Below, in pieces: positions 17,037-26,890 of a DNA stretch of 64,000 bases (position 1 is the first letter of the stretch; every line of letters starts with the position of its first letter). The DNA is taken from contig NZ_JALJRA010000011.1 in assembly GCF_022968135.1 (NCBI RefSeq), forward strand, positions 124,001 through 188,000, read 5' to 3'. The translations under genes were made by a program, and so were the position numbers. This stretch comes from Pseudorhizobium tarimense (lineage in GTDB: Bacteria > Pseudomonadota > Alphaproteobacteria > Rhizobiales > Rhizobiaceae). Below the pieces are notes generated by a model that was not told the origin of the DNA, did no database searches, and was given only the letters and a program-made list of their open reading frames with translations.

Positions 17037-17753
17037 TTGGCGAGGACGGATTTGGATTGGTTGACACTGAGCGACGAAGAGTGGGTGGCCATTCGGCTGA
17101 GCTTGAAGGTCGCGACCGTCGCCATGTTGTGCAGCCTTCCGCTTGGCATTCTTGTCGCTCATGCTCTGGCGCGGGGCCGGTTCTGGGGCAAGTCGATCCT
17201 TAACGGGATCGTGCACCTGCCGCTCATCCTGCCTCCGGTGGTGACCGGCTTCCTGCTCCTTGTGACGTTTGGCCGGCGTGGCGTTGTCGGTGCCTTCCTC
17301 TATGACTGGTTCGGCATCAGCTTTTCTTTCCGCTGGACCGGTGCTGCACTTGCCTGCGCGATCATGGGCTTCCCGCTCATGGTGCGGTCCATCCGGCTTT
17401 CCATCGAGGCCATAGATCAAAAATTGGAAGAGGCGGCGGGGACGCTTGGGGCAGGACCGGCCTGGGTGTTCCTGTCCGTCACTTTGCCGCTCGCGCTTCC
17501 GGGCATCATTGCGGGAATGATTCTCTCGTTCGCCAAGGCGATGGGGGAATTCGGCGCCACTATCACCTTTGTCTCCAACATCCCGGGAGAGACGCAGACG
17601 CTCGCGTCTGCCATCTACACGCTCACACAGGTTCCGGGCGGAGACGCCGGGGCGATGCGGCTGACCCTGGTCTCCGTCGCTATCTCGTTCGCGGCACTTC
17701 TTGCTTCGGAAGCCATCGGCAGGGTCCTGTCCCGCAACGGCCGCGTCTCATGA
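17037..17753 (+). CDS. modB: Molybdate ABC transporter permease
   Basis: This 238-residue permease has five or six hydrophobic segments, the HLPLILPPVVTGF motif characteristic of ModB, the EAA loop EEAAGTLGAGPAWVFLSVTLPLALPG, and AKAMGEFGATITF. It forms the membrane channel for molybdate uptake. Start choice is weak: a TTG at 17037 is the first possible start, while a TTG at 17052 has GAGGA five bases upstream and may be the true one. The stop overlaps the modC ATG. No modA lies upstream; a DUF892 stress gene on the other strand sits there instead. Confidence 0.88.
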   Translation: MARTDLDWLTLSDEEWVAIRLSLKVATVAMLCSLPLGILVAHALARGRFWGKSILNGIVHLPLILPPVVTGFLLLVTFGRRGVVGAFLYDWFGISFSFRWTGAALACAIMGFPLMVRSIRLSIEAIDQKLEEAAGTLGAGPAWVFLSVTLPLALPGIIAGMILSFAKAMGEFGATITFVSNIPGETQTLASAIYTLTQVPGGDAGAMRLTLVSVAISFAALLASEAIGRVLSRNGRVS

Positions 17754-18817
17754 CCTTAATCGTCGAGGCAGGGCACGGGTTTGGTGGCTTTCGTCTGCGT
17801 GCGGGATTTTCGGCCGAGGGCGGCGTGACCGCGCTTTTTGGGCGCTCTGGCTCTGGAAAAACGTCTCTTCTGCGGATCATCGCTGGTCTGGTACGGCCGG
17901 ATGAAGGAAAGGTGGTCTTCAACGATCAGGTGCTTCTCGATACGTCCGCCACGATTTTTCTGAAGCCGCACCGCCGGCGCTTCGGATATGTCTTCCAGGA
18001 GGCGCGGCTTTTCCCCCATCTCAGCGTCCGCAGCAATCTCCTCTATGGGCGCCGATTTGCCGGAAATACACCCACTGGGGACGATCTTGCCAGGGTAGTC
18101 GAGCTGTTGGGGATCTCCCAGCTTCTTGATCGTGCGCCCGATGCTCTTTCCGGCGGAGAGCAGCAGCGGGTGGCGATCGGTCGGGCGCTCCTCAGCGCGC
18201 CTCGCCTCCTGCTGATGGACGAACCGTTGGCGGCGCTCGACGAAGAGCGGAAGGCCGAGATCCTTCCCTACCTTGAACGGTTGCGGGATGAGGCGGGCGT
18301 CCCGATCATCTATGTCAGCCATTCGATTACGGAGGTGGCGCGGCTCGCCGACCAGGTGGTGCTTCTGGAAGCTGGGAAAGTGGTCGCCACCGGCGATCCC
18401 AGCCATGTCCTGTCCGGCTGCGTCGCTTCTGCCCTGGGTCGCAGGGAGGCGGGGAGCGTGCTGAGTGGCGTCGTCGAGGGTTTGGACCTAGAGTCCGGCC
18501 TGGCGCGGGTAAAGATCAAGCAGAGGTCTCTTCTCGTGCCAGGCCATGGCTTGAGCGCGGGCAAAGCCGTGCGTGTTCACGTCCTCGAGCGGGACGTCAT
18601 CATCGCTGTTTCCGAGCCGCAGGGGCTGAGCGCACTCAACATCCTCCCCGGTCGCATCACATCGCTGGAGCGGGACGACGACACTGTCCTCATCACCGCG
18701 AACTGCGGGGGCGACGAAATCTTTGCCCGCGTTACAAGCTTCTCGGCCGAAAGGCTGGGGCTTTCGCTCGGACAGGAGGTCTATGCGGTGATCAAGTCGG
18801 TGGCGCTGGAGCGGTGA
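17750..18817 (+). CDS. modC: Molybdate ABC transporter ATP-binding protein
   Basis: This 355-residue ATPase has Walker A GRSGSGKTS, a Q-loop YVFQEARLFPHLSV, signature LSGGEQQRVAIGRAL, Walker B LLLMDEPLAALDEERK and the switch His in YVSHSITE. The ~100-residue C-terminal part (from about residue 250) with LSALNILPGRI is a molybdate/tungstate-binding TOBE (Mop-like) domain that identifies ModC. It overlaps modB by 4 bases. Molybdenum supplied this way would serve molybdopterin enzymes such as the one at 19862. Confidence 0.92.
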   Translation: MTLIVEAGHGFGGFRLRAGFSAEGGVTALFGRSGSGKTSLLRIIAGLVRPDEGKVVFNDQVLLDTSATIFLKPHRRRFGYVFQEARLFPHLSVRSNLLYGRRFAGNTPTGDDLARVVELLGISQLLDRAPDALSGGEQQRVAIGRALLSAPRLLLMDEPLAALDEERKAEILPYLERLRDEAGVPIIYVSHSITEVARLADQVVLLEAGKVVATGDPSHVLSGCVASALGRREAGSVLSGVVEGLDLESGLARVKIKQRSLLVPGHGLSAGKAVRVHVLERDVIIAVSEPQGLSALNILPGRITSLERDDDTVLITANCGGDEIFARVTSFSAERLGLSLGQEVYAVIKSVALER

Positions 18818-18974
18818 GCGGTGAGCGCAATGGATGCACTGGCGCAAGCGAGGCGACTATGCCAAACCAGACGCATCTGATTGGAGGATCAGGAGCTTGC
18901 ACCGCGTCCGAGGGGATCGATGTGAGGAATGGTAAGAGCAGGGCGTTTTCAGCCTGCTCAAGGGGAGGAAGAAC

Positions 18975-19877
18975 ATGGCGAGCAGCATCGCGTTCATCGG
19001 TCTCGGCAACATGGGCGGCCCCATGGCTGCCAATCTCGTTCAGGCAGGGCATCAGGTGAAAGGCTACGACCTGTCGTCCCAATCCTGCGACGCTGCGGCT
19101 GAAAAGGGCGTCACGATCGCTGAAACAACCTCGGCTGCGGTAAAGGATGCGGATGTTGTCGTGACCATGCTCCCGGCAGGCAAACACGTCCTTGCCGTTT
19201 GGAGCGAGATCTCGCAGGCGCTGAAGCCCGGGACGCTGTTGATCGACTGCTCGACCATCGATGTGGAAAGCGCCCGTGAAGCGCATGTTCTGGCCAAGGA
19301 GGCGAGCTGCCTATCGCTGGATGCCCCCGTGTCCGGCGGCACCGTTGGGGCAGCGGCCGGGACGCTGACCTTCATGGTCGGCGGTGAAGAGGCAGCGTAC
19401 CAACGAGGCGACGCTATCCTGCAGGCTATGGCTAAGCGGATCGTCCGTTGCGGCGGTGCCGGCGCAGGTCAGGCCGCGAAGATTTGCAATAACATGATTC
19501 TCGGCATCACCATGGCGGGGGTCTGCGAAGCCTTCGTGCTTGGCGAAAAGCTCGGCCTGTCGCATCAGGCGCTCTTCGATGTGGCCTCCACCTCCTCCGG
19601 CCAATGTTGGTCGCTCACGACCTACTGCCCGGTGCCGGGTCCCGTGCCGACTTCTCCTGCCAACAACGGCTACAAGCCGGGCTTCGCCGCGGCGTTGATG
19701 CTGAAGGACCTGAAGCTATCTCAGGAAGCGGCCGCGGCGGCAGGGGCGACAACGGAAATGGGCGCTCGTGCAGCCGCCCTCTACGAAGACTTCAGCAAGC
19801 ACGGCCAGGGCGACACTGATTTCTCCGGCCTGATCAACTTCCTCCGCGAAGCCTCCGGTCGTCAGTCGTCGGAGTAA
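18975..19877 (+). CDS. mmsB: 3-hydroxyisobutyrate dehydrogenase-family oxidoreductase
   Basis: This 300-residue protein has the N-terminal NAD-binding signature IGLGNMGGPMAANL, the substrate-binding DAPVSGGTVGAAAGTL and catalytic-lysine segment GQAAKICNNMILG (about residue 170). The family oxidises 3-hydroxyisobutyrate to methylmalonate semialdehyde in valine breakdown; the long near-identical match to the MmsB pattern, including the GYKPGF and LMLKDL segments, favours that over tartronate semialdehyde reductase. GGAGG lies six bases before the ATG. It stands alone, overlapping the convergent sulfite-oxidase-like gene by 16 bases. Confidence 0.85.
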   Translation: MASSIAFIGLGNMGGPMAANLVQAGHQVKGYDLSSQSCDAAAEKGVTIAETTSAAVKDADVVVTMLPAGKHVLAVWSEISQALKPGTLLIDCSTIDVESAREAHVLAKEASCLSLDAPVSGGTVGAAAGTLTFMVGGEEAAYQRGDAILQAMAKRIVRCGGAGAGQAAKICNNMILGITMAGVCEAFVLGEKLGLSHQALFDVASTSSGQCWSLTTYCPVPGPVPTSPANNGYKPGFAAALMLKDLKLSQEAAAAAGATTEMGARAAALYEDFSKHGQGDTDFSGLINFLREASGRQSSE

Positions 19878-20527
19878 CGCTCCTCGGCCCAAGGATCGCC
19901 GCGCATGTGATAGCCGTTCTTCTCCCAGAAGCCGGCTCGGTCGGCATTGAGGAACTCGATGCGGTGCAGCCATTTGGCGCTCTTCCAGAAGTAGAGATGC
20001 GGAACAACCAGCCGCACCGGTCCGCCATGCTTCTCGGCGAGCGGCTCGCCCTTCCAGCTATGGACGATGATGGCATCCTCGGCTGCAAAATCGGAAAGCA
20101 GGAGGTTGGTCGTGTAGCCGTCATAGCTTGTCAGCATGACGGCAACGGCCTCGGGCTGTGGATCGACAGCATCCAGGAAGTCGCGGGTGGTGACGCCGGA
20201 CCAGTCATTGTCGTAGCGCGACCACGTCGTCACGCAGTGGATGTCGGAATGCGTCTGGGTCTGCGGGAGCGAGAGGAGGGCATTCCAGTCGAAGGTGGTG
20301 GATTTATTCACGAGTCCGCGGACGTCAAGGCGCCACTGAGCCTTGGAAATCTGCGGTTGCTGGCCAAGGTCCAGCACAGGCCAGTTCTTGACCAGGTGCT
20401 GACCGGGCGGCAGGCGGTCCGCCTCGGGTCGCGATATGCGGCCGGTGAGGAAGCGACCTTCGTCGGCCCATTTCCGTTTGGTCCGGGTGAGCTTTGTATC
20501 TTCGGTCTGAATGGGCTCGTCGGCCAT
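19862..20527 (-). CDS. Sulfite-oxidase-like molybdopterin oxidoreductase (YuiH-like), cytosolic
   Basis: This 221-residue protein is a stand-alone molybdopterin-binding sulfite-oxidase fold. WRLDVRGLV leads into the core, and the molybdenum-ligand cysteine is Cys98 in HCVTTWSRYDNDW. No Tat or Sec signal and no dimerisation or heme domain is present, unlike MsrP or eukaryotic sulfite oxidase. Electron donor and substrate are unknown for this subfamily. Its nearness to modBC may matter for cofactor supply but they are not one operon. It is divergent from the aminotransferase gene at 20636. Confidence 0.85.
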   Translation of the reverse strand: MADEPIQTEDTKLTRTKRKWADEGRFLTGRISRPEADRLPPGQHLVKNWPVLDLGQQPQISKAQWRLDVRGLVNKSTTFDWNALLSLPQTQTHSDIHCVTTWSRYDNDWSGVTTRDFLDAVDPQPEAVAVMLTSYDGYTTNLLLSDFAAEDAIIVHSWKGEPLAEKHGGPVRLVVPHLYFWKSAKWLHRIEFLNADRAGFWEKNGYHMRGDPWAEERYSDD

Positions 20528-20635
20528 CCTTCAAGTCCTTCTCGTGCGATCTCGTCCCTTGCCACTGACGATATTCTGGTAAATGAGTGGGCAAATCAAT
20601 CGATCCCTCGGCCCTCGCGGCCGCCACGCTTCGGA

Positions 20636-21814
20636 ATGCCCATGCCTCCCTTCAATCCGCTCGTTCAGAAATTGGCTCCCCCGCCTGTTCCCTCCGTCTT
20701 TGCCTGGGGACGCTCCTATGACGGATCGCGCGGACCCTTGATCGATCTGTCACAGGCCGTGCCGGGTTACCCGCCGCATCCAAAGATGCTGGAGTTGCTA
20801 AAGGAAATGGCAGGGTCGACCGCCTATTGCGGGTATGGAGCGATCGAAGGCGAAAGCCATCTCCGGCGTGTTTACGCAGAGCATGTCCGCGACGTCTATG
20901 GCGCCGATATCGATAGCCAGAACATCCACGTGACGTCCGGCTGCAACGAGGCTTTCATCAGTGCCGCGACGGCGGTCGCCGGAGCCGGCGAGACCGTGCT
21001 GATGACAAATCCCTTCTACTTCAATCATGAGACGACGCTCGCGATGATGGGGGTGACGATCAAAACGGTCGATTGCGCGGCCGATGACGGGTTCCTGCCG
21101 CGCGTTGATGCCGTTGCGGCGGCCATCACACCTGATGTCCGGGCACTGGCGCTTGTTTCGCCGAACAACCCGACGGGTGCCGTTTACCCGGCGGATCTGT
21201 TGCGGGAGATTTTTGAGGTCTGCCGTGAAAAGGACATCTGGCTGATCCTCGACGAGACCTATCGTGATTTCCTGCCTGACCCGGGACGTTCGCCGCATGG
21301 TCTTTTTGACGAGGATGAGTGGGAAGACCGCCTGATATGCCTCTACAGCTTCTCAAAATCCTTCTGCATTCCCGGCCACCGGCTGGGCGCCATCACGGCG
21401 GGCGCCAAGGCTGTGGAGCAGATTGCCAAGATCATGGATAACATCCAGATTTGTGCACCCCGTGCCGCGCAGGCAGCCGTTGCGCAGGCTATGCCAATGC
21501 TGGCGGATTGGCGGGAGGGAAACCGGCAGGAAATCGTGCGCCGGGCGAAGGCTCTTAGAATGGTGATAGCCCAGGTGCCGGCCTGGCGGATCGATGCGGT
21601 GGGCGCCTACTTCGCCTTCGTCCGTCACCCCTTTCCGTCGCTGAATTCGGCTGAGGTTGCAGAGCGGATGGCCAAGCAGGCGGGAGTGATCTGCATTCCG
21701 GGCATGTATTTCGGTCCGGGCCAGGAACAGTATCTGCGCTTCGCCTTCGCCAATGCTGACGTTCCAACCATAGAACGTCTGGCCGAAAGGCTTGAGAATT
21801 TCGCGGCCGAGTAA
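20636..21814 (+). CDS. Pyridoxal-phosphate aminotransferase, class I/II
   Basis: Predicted 392 residues of fold-type I. The motifs are the cofactor-phosphate loop TSGCNEAF (~101), SPNNPTG (175-181), LDETYRDF with the pyridine-contacting Asp, and the Schiff-base lysine Lys241 in YSFSKSF; Arg near the C-terminus (YLRFAFAN) should bind the substrate carboxylate. Start at 20636 (MPMPPF) or 20642 cannot be separated; the frame is open upstream but that part overlaps the opposite-strand molybdoenzyme gene. Substrate is unknown; no linked pathway genes are adjacent. Confidence 0.85.
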   Translation: MPMPPFNPLVQKLAPPPVPSVFAWGRSYDGSRGPLIDLSQAVPGYPPHPKMLELLKEMAGSTAYCGYGAIEGESHLRRVYAEHVRDVYGADIDSQNIHVTSGCNEAFISAATAVAGAGETVLMTNPFYFNHETTLAMMGVTIKTVDCAADDGFLPRVDAVAAAITPDVRALALVSPNNPTGAVYPADLLREIFEVCREKDIWLILDETYRDFLPDPGRSPHGLFDEDEWEDRLICLYSFSKSFCIPGHRLGAITAGAKAVEQIAKIMDNIQICAPRAAQAAVAQAMPMLADWREGNRQEIVRRAKALRMVIAQVPAWRIDAVGAYFAFVRHPFPSLNSAEVAERMAKQAGVICIPGMYFGPGQEQYLRFAFANADVPTIERLAERLENFAAE

Positions 21815-21879
21815 AATGTAAGTCATGTTTTGTTCTGCCGGTGCTACTATATGCAAAGGATCTGAAGAAGCGGTGGAAC

Positions 21880-23148
21880 ATGGCACAGAGAGCAGGCAGC
21901 GCAGATCTTCCGCTACATGGCGGTCGTGTTCCGGCGTGGCTCGGCCAACGGATGACAAGATTAGGTGCGCTGATCAGCGAAGCCATCGTGCAGCACTACG
22001 GCCGGGACGAGTTCCTGCGCCGGCTCGCCCATCCGTTCTGGTTCCAGTCGTTCGGTGCCGTGATGGGGATGGACTGGCACTCCTCGGGCATTACGACCAG
22101 CGTCATCGGAGCGCTCAAGCGAGGGCTGACGCCGCTTTCAGGTGAACTTGGCATCCATGTCTGCGGCGGCCGTGGACAGCAGTCGCGCAGGACGCCGGAA
22201 GAGCTTCTGGCCATCGGCAACCGTGTCGGGCTCGATGGTGGCCAGCTGGGCGATACCAGCCGTCTTGTTGCCAAGGTCGATAGCGCCGCCGTCCAGGACG
22301 GCTTCGATCTCTATCTCCACGGTTTCATCGTGACGGATGATGGCAAGTGGGTGGTCGTGCAGCAGGGGATGGATGGCGACCGCCGGCAGGCACGGCGGTA
22401 TCACTGGTTGTCCGAAGGGCTGGAGAGCTTTTTCGACTCTCCCCACGCGGCCATCGAGGGCAGGGGACAAGGGGAGATCGTCAACCTCGCCGACCGTCGG
22501 GCGGCGGACTCCCGTCACGGCCAGTTGGACCTTCTTGGTTCGCTGGGTCCGGACAAGCTCGTGGCAGAAGTGATCGCCCTGGAAGGGCGACAAGCGGCGC
22601 AACCAGCACAGCCTCTCCTGCCGCATCTCATCATGCCCGCTCATCACGACGTGCGCGAGAAGGACGTGAACATGCGGCGTCTTCATGCTGCATTCGCGGC
22701 TGCCGCCGATCGCGGCCCGGAAGACTTTCCACAGTTGCTCCTCACACCCGGCGTCGGCGCACGCACGGTGAAGGCTTTGGCCATGGTGGCAGAGGTCGTT
22801 CATGGCGCACCCTGTCGTTTCTCCGATCCCGCCCGATTTTCCCTTGCCCATGGCGGCAAGGACCGGCACCCGTTCCCCGTTCCGCTCAAGGTCTATGACG
22901 AGACGATCAGGGTCATGAAGTCAGCGGTTGGCAAGGGGCGGCTCGGGCGGGAGGAGGAACTGCAGGCGCTGAAGCGTCTCGACGACCAGGCACGTCAGTT
23001 GGAATGCTATGTCACCGGTCCCGACCTCAAGGAGATCGTCGCCGGCGAATTTCGTGATTCCGCAGCCTTCGCCGGCCGGAGCGTGTTCGGTCGGGAGGAG
23101 GAGCTTCAGGGTGCCGAGCGACAAAAAGCCCGCCAACCCAAGTCCTAG
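21880..23148 (+). CDS. DUF763 family protein with a helix-hairpin-helix-like segment
   Basis: Predicted 422 residues, cytosolic. It matches the DUF763 pattern from its first residues (GSADLPLHGGRVPAWLGQRM), then FWFQSFGAVMGMDWHSSGITTSV and a His-rich MPAHHDVREKDVNMRRL. Residues ~285-305, LLTPGVGARTVKALAMVAEV, read as a helix-hairpin-helix, a non-specific DNA-binding element. The C-terminal ~70 residues are charged and probably helical. The family's function is not established to my knowledge; a nucleic-acid role is inference. The ATG at 21880 is preferred over an in-frame start 39 bases earlier because homology-like sequence starts there. Confidence 0.8.
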   Translation: MAQRAGSADLPLHGGRVPAWLGQRMTRLGALISEAIVQHYGRDEFLRRLAHPFWFQSFGAVMGMDWHSSGITTSVIGALKRGLTPLSGELGIHVCGGRGQQSRRTPEELLAIGNRVGLDGGQLGDTSRLVAKVDSAAVQDGFDLYLHGFIVTDDGKWVVVQQGMDGDRRQARRYHWLSEGLESFFDSPHAAIEGRGQGEIVNLADRRAADSRHGQLDLLGSLGPDKLVAEVIALEGRQAAQPAQPLLPHLIMPAHHDVREKDVNMRRLHAAFAAAADRGPEDFPQLLLTPGVGARTVKALAMVAEVVHGAPCRFSDPARFSLAHGGKDRHPFPVPLKVYDETIRVMKSAVGKGRLGREEELQALKRLDDQARQLECYVTGPDLKEIVAGEFRDSAAFAGRSVFGREEELQGAERQKARQPKS

Positions 23149-23186
23149 GACCGGTAGTCGTATCCTCTTTAGACGCTGTCTGCGCC

Positions 23187-24386
23187 TCAGGCAGAGGCTC
23201 GCCGCTCGGACGGAGAGACAAGCCGCGAAGCCAGCGAACCGATACGCTTCATCGCAGTGACAAGAACGTCGTCGGGCACGGTGAGCGAAATGCGCAGGAA
23301 GCCAGCTGCCTGTTCACCGAAGGATGCTCCAGGCATCACTGCGACGCCTTCCTGCCGCAAGAGTTCCCAAGCGAACTGGTCGCCGGTCAGGCCAGTTGCG
23401 GCAATGTCGATCAGGATGAACATGCCGCCTTCCGGAAGCATTGGCTTCACCAGATTGTTGCCGGCCAGTGCCTGTTCTGCGATCTGTGCGCGGCGGCTGT
23501 AGTTGCTCCGCATGGTCGGTGCCATCGGGAAATCTTCTGACAGGGCCATCGCCGTCATATCCGCGATGAAGGGCTGGACGCCGAAGAGCATGGTCTCGGA
23601 CACCGGCAGCACCTTGCTGCAGAATTCTGCCGGACCTGCGGCCCAGCCGCTGCGGAAACCGGGTGCCGCGTGCGACTTTGAGATCGATGACACGACGATC
23701 GTGCGTTCGGCCAGCTCCGGCAGGTCGAAAGGAGATGCGAACTCGATGGTGTCGAATACCAACTGCTCGTAAACCTCGTCGCAGACGATCCAGAGATCGT
23801 GCTTGCGGCAAACCTCGCCAATGGCCTTGATCTCGTCGGCCGTCAGCACGGCACCGGTCGGGTTATGCGGGGTGTTCAGCAGGACGACGCGGCATTCCGG
23901 CGTCACCGCACGCTCGAGATCTTCCGCCTGTATGTGGAAACGATTTTCCGGCTTAAGTGGCACGTAAACCGGATGGGCACCGGTGGAGGAAATAACGCCT
24001 TCGTATGTGGCATAAAGCGGATTACCGACCAGCACGCCGTCAGCCGCCTCCACAAGGCCCGCCATGACCGTGTAAAGCGCCGTCTGCGTGCCGGGGAAGC
24101 AGAGGAAGTTGGCTTCCGTCACATCCGCCCGACGCTTCGAATACTTCTCGACCAGAGACTTAAGGACTGAAGGCTCGCCACGGCCATTGGAATAGCGGAT
24201 CCGTCCGGCATACATGGAACGGACCGCCTCATCGAGAAGCGATTTTTCGGGCGCCACGTCCGGCTCGCCGATTGTCAGCTCGATGATATCGAAACCAGCG
24301 GCTTTCATGCGGCGTGCTTCGCTGTGAACGGCCCAGCGACCGGATCCGAGATCTGCGAGACGGTCGGTGATGGAGGCATAGCGCAT
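23187..24386 (-). CDS. Pyridoxal-phosphate aminotransferase, class I
   Basis: Predicted 399 residues of fold-type I. The aspartate-aminotransferase-like order is clear: ELTIGEPDV (36-44), RYSNGRGEPSVL, FPGTQTAL (98-105), NTPHNPTG (171-178), VCDEVYEQLVF, Schiff-base Lys237 in SSISKSHAAPGFRSGW, and a C-terminal FLRISL Arg. The ATG at 24386 has GAAGGA at good spacing. It lies 26 bases downstream of a TetR regulator on the same strand, which may control it. The amino donor cannot be assigned. Confidence 0.88.
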   Translation of the reverse strand: MRYASITDRLADLGSGRWAVHSEARRMKAAGFDIIELTIGEPDVAPEKSLLDEAVRSMYAGRIRYSNGRGEPSVLKSLVEKYSKRRADVTEANFLCFPGTQTALYTVMAGLVEAADGVLVGNPLYATYEGVISSTGAHPVYVPLKPENRFHIQAEDLERAVTPECRVVLLNTPHNPTGAVLTADEIKAIGEVCRKHDLWIVCDEVYEQLVFDTIEFASPFDLPELAERTIVVSSISKSHAAPGFRSGWAAGPAEFCSKVLPVSETMLFGVQPFIADMTAMALSEDFPMAPTMRSNYSRRAQIAEQALAGNNLVKPMLPEGGMFILIDIAATGLTGDQFAWELLRQEGVAVMPGASFGEQAAGFLRISLTVPDDVLVTAMKRIGSLASRLVSPSERRASA

Positions 24387-24412
24387 GAGGATTCCTTCTT
24401 TGTGATCTGGTT

Positions 24413-25045
24413 TCAGCACAGCTCGCCCGGAGGAAGCCTCAGCATGGCTTCCACCGAGGCGATGGCGGTCTCGGAGAGTTCTTCGTTCTTGAACAAGTCC
24501 GGGGCGAGGGTTCCCTCAAGCCACAGACCGTCAATCAATCCGTTCACCGCGATTGCGTAGGCGCGGCATTCCTGCCGACTTACAATTCGTCCTCGCTCCG
24601 CAAAGAAGGCGATCAGCAGCGTTTCGAGTTCCGCCAGAAAGGAAACATAGCTCTCGCGGTGGATTGCAGCGAAGGCAGGATCAAGCGGGATGTGACTGAT
24701 GAAGGCGGCCCAAAGGGAGAGCGTTCGGCTGTCCGTCACCGGCGGGGTGACGTTCGCCACGATGAAACGCCTCAACCGCGTCTTGGGATCGGCACCTTCG
24801 GCAGCGGTCTTGGTAATCTCCGTGATGCCGTCCATCAGCTGCCGGTATGCGGCCTGCAGCATCTGGTCCTTGGTCGCGAAATAATGGCGGATCAGTCCGC
24901 CTGTTACGCCGGCCCTGGCGGCAATCTGGCGTACTGTCGCGCCCTGAATGCCAGCTTCGGCGATGCAGTCCAGCGTGGCGGCGATGAGGTCCTCGCGCCT
25001 CTCTGTCTCGGTCGCCCGGCTATAGGATCTACGTGTTACAGCCAA
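24413..25045 (-). CDS. TetR/AcrR-family regulator (BetI-like)
   Basis: This 210-residue regulator has an N-terminal helix-turn-helix (ERREDLIAATLDCIAEAGIQGATVRQIAARAGVTGGLIRHYFATKDQML) with the GLIRHYF recognition turn typical of the BetI branch, and an all-helical ligand domain. It is directly upstream of the aminotransferase gene on the same strand, 26 bases apart, so autoregulation of a two-gene unit is likely. The ligand is unknown; choline-linked genes are absent, so I do not call it betI. Confidence 0.87.
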   Translation of the reverse strand: MAVTRRSYSRATETERREDLIAATLDCIAEAGIQGATVRQIAARAGVTGGLIRHYFATKDQMLQAAYRQLMDGITEITKTAAEGADPKTRLRRFIVANVTPPVTDSRTLSLWAAFISHIPLDPAFAAIHRESYVSFLAELETLLIAFFAERGRIVSRQECRAYAIAVNGLIDGLWLEGTLAPDLFKNEELSETAIASVEAMLRLPPGELC

Positions 25046-25158
25046 GGCAAGTGGTCCCGCAGAGAAGGAAGGTTACGATGCAGTCGGCAGCCCGATGCAA
25101 GCCGGCGCTGCAAAGAATGAGCGTTTGTTATACGCTTGAATAATAGGATGGCAAGGGG

Positions 25159-26381
<1,223 letters not shown>

Positions 26382-26385
<4 letters not shown>

Positions 26386-26882
26386 AGCGACGCAACCGAT
26401 GCAGGGTGCCCTACCCTATGGAAGGCACGATCGAAGTAGATGAGACCTTCTTCTGCCTCTCCTGCAGACGCTGCCGTTACCCGGCAGAAGAACACGGAGT
26501 GCGTTCCCACTTCGGAGATATCGGCGATATTGCATTCCAATGACCCGGCGGCGCCTGCCAGAACAGGGCTGCCGCTTTCTCCCGACCTCCAGCGGCCTTG
26601 GGCAAACCGTTCTTCTGCCGAAAGACCACCGTTCGAAAACGTCCGCGCCAGATCCTCGTGAGCGGCTGACAAAATATTGATGCAGAGCCGACCATTGCGA
26701 CGGAAGGCCGTGTTGTTGCGGCTGGAGCGATTAAGGCAGACCAGAAGGGTCGGCGGCTGATCGGTGACGCTGCAGACGGCGGACACCGTGGTTTCGGCAA
26801 TCCCGGCTTCACCATCGGAGGTGACGATGGTCACGGCAGAGCCCAGCCGCGCCATGGCATCACGAAATTGCTGCCTCTCCAT
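26382..26882 (-). CDS. Flavin reductase (HpaC/NtaB-like)
   Basis: This 166-residue protein matches the short flavin reductase family: FRDAMARLGSAVTIVTSDG at the N-terminus, TTVSAVCSVTDQPPTLLVCLNRSS for flavin binding, and a central CINILSAAHEDLARTFS. It supplies reduced FMN from NAD(P)H to a partner monooxygenase. The LLM monooxygenase gene ends 8 bases upstream and the MFS gene overlaps downstream, making the partnership clear. Confidence 0.9.
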
Positions 26883-26890
26883 CGCCCACC

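Noticed and set aside
19907-20635. N-terminal extension of the aminotransferase
   Set aside because: It runs antisense through the molybdoenzyme gene and does not look like protein; the aminotransferase fold begins after 20636.
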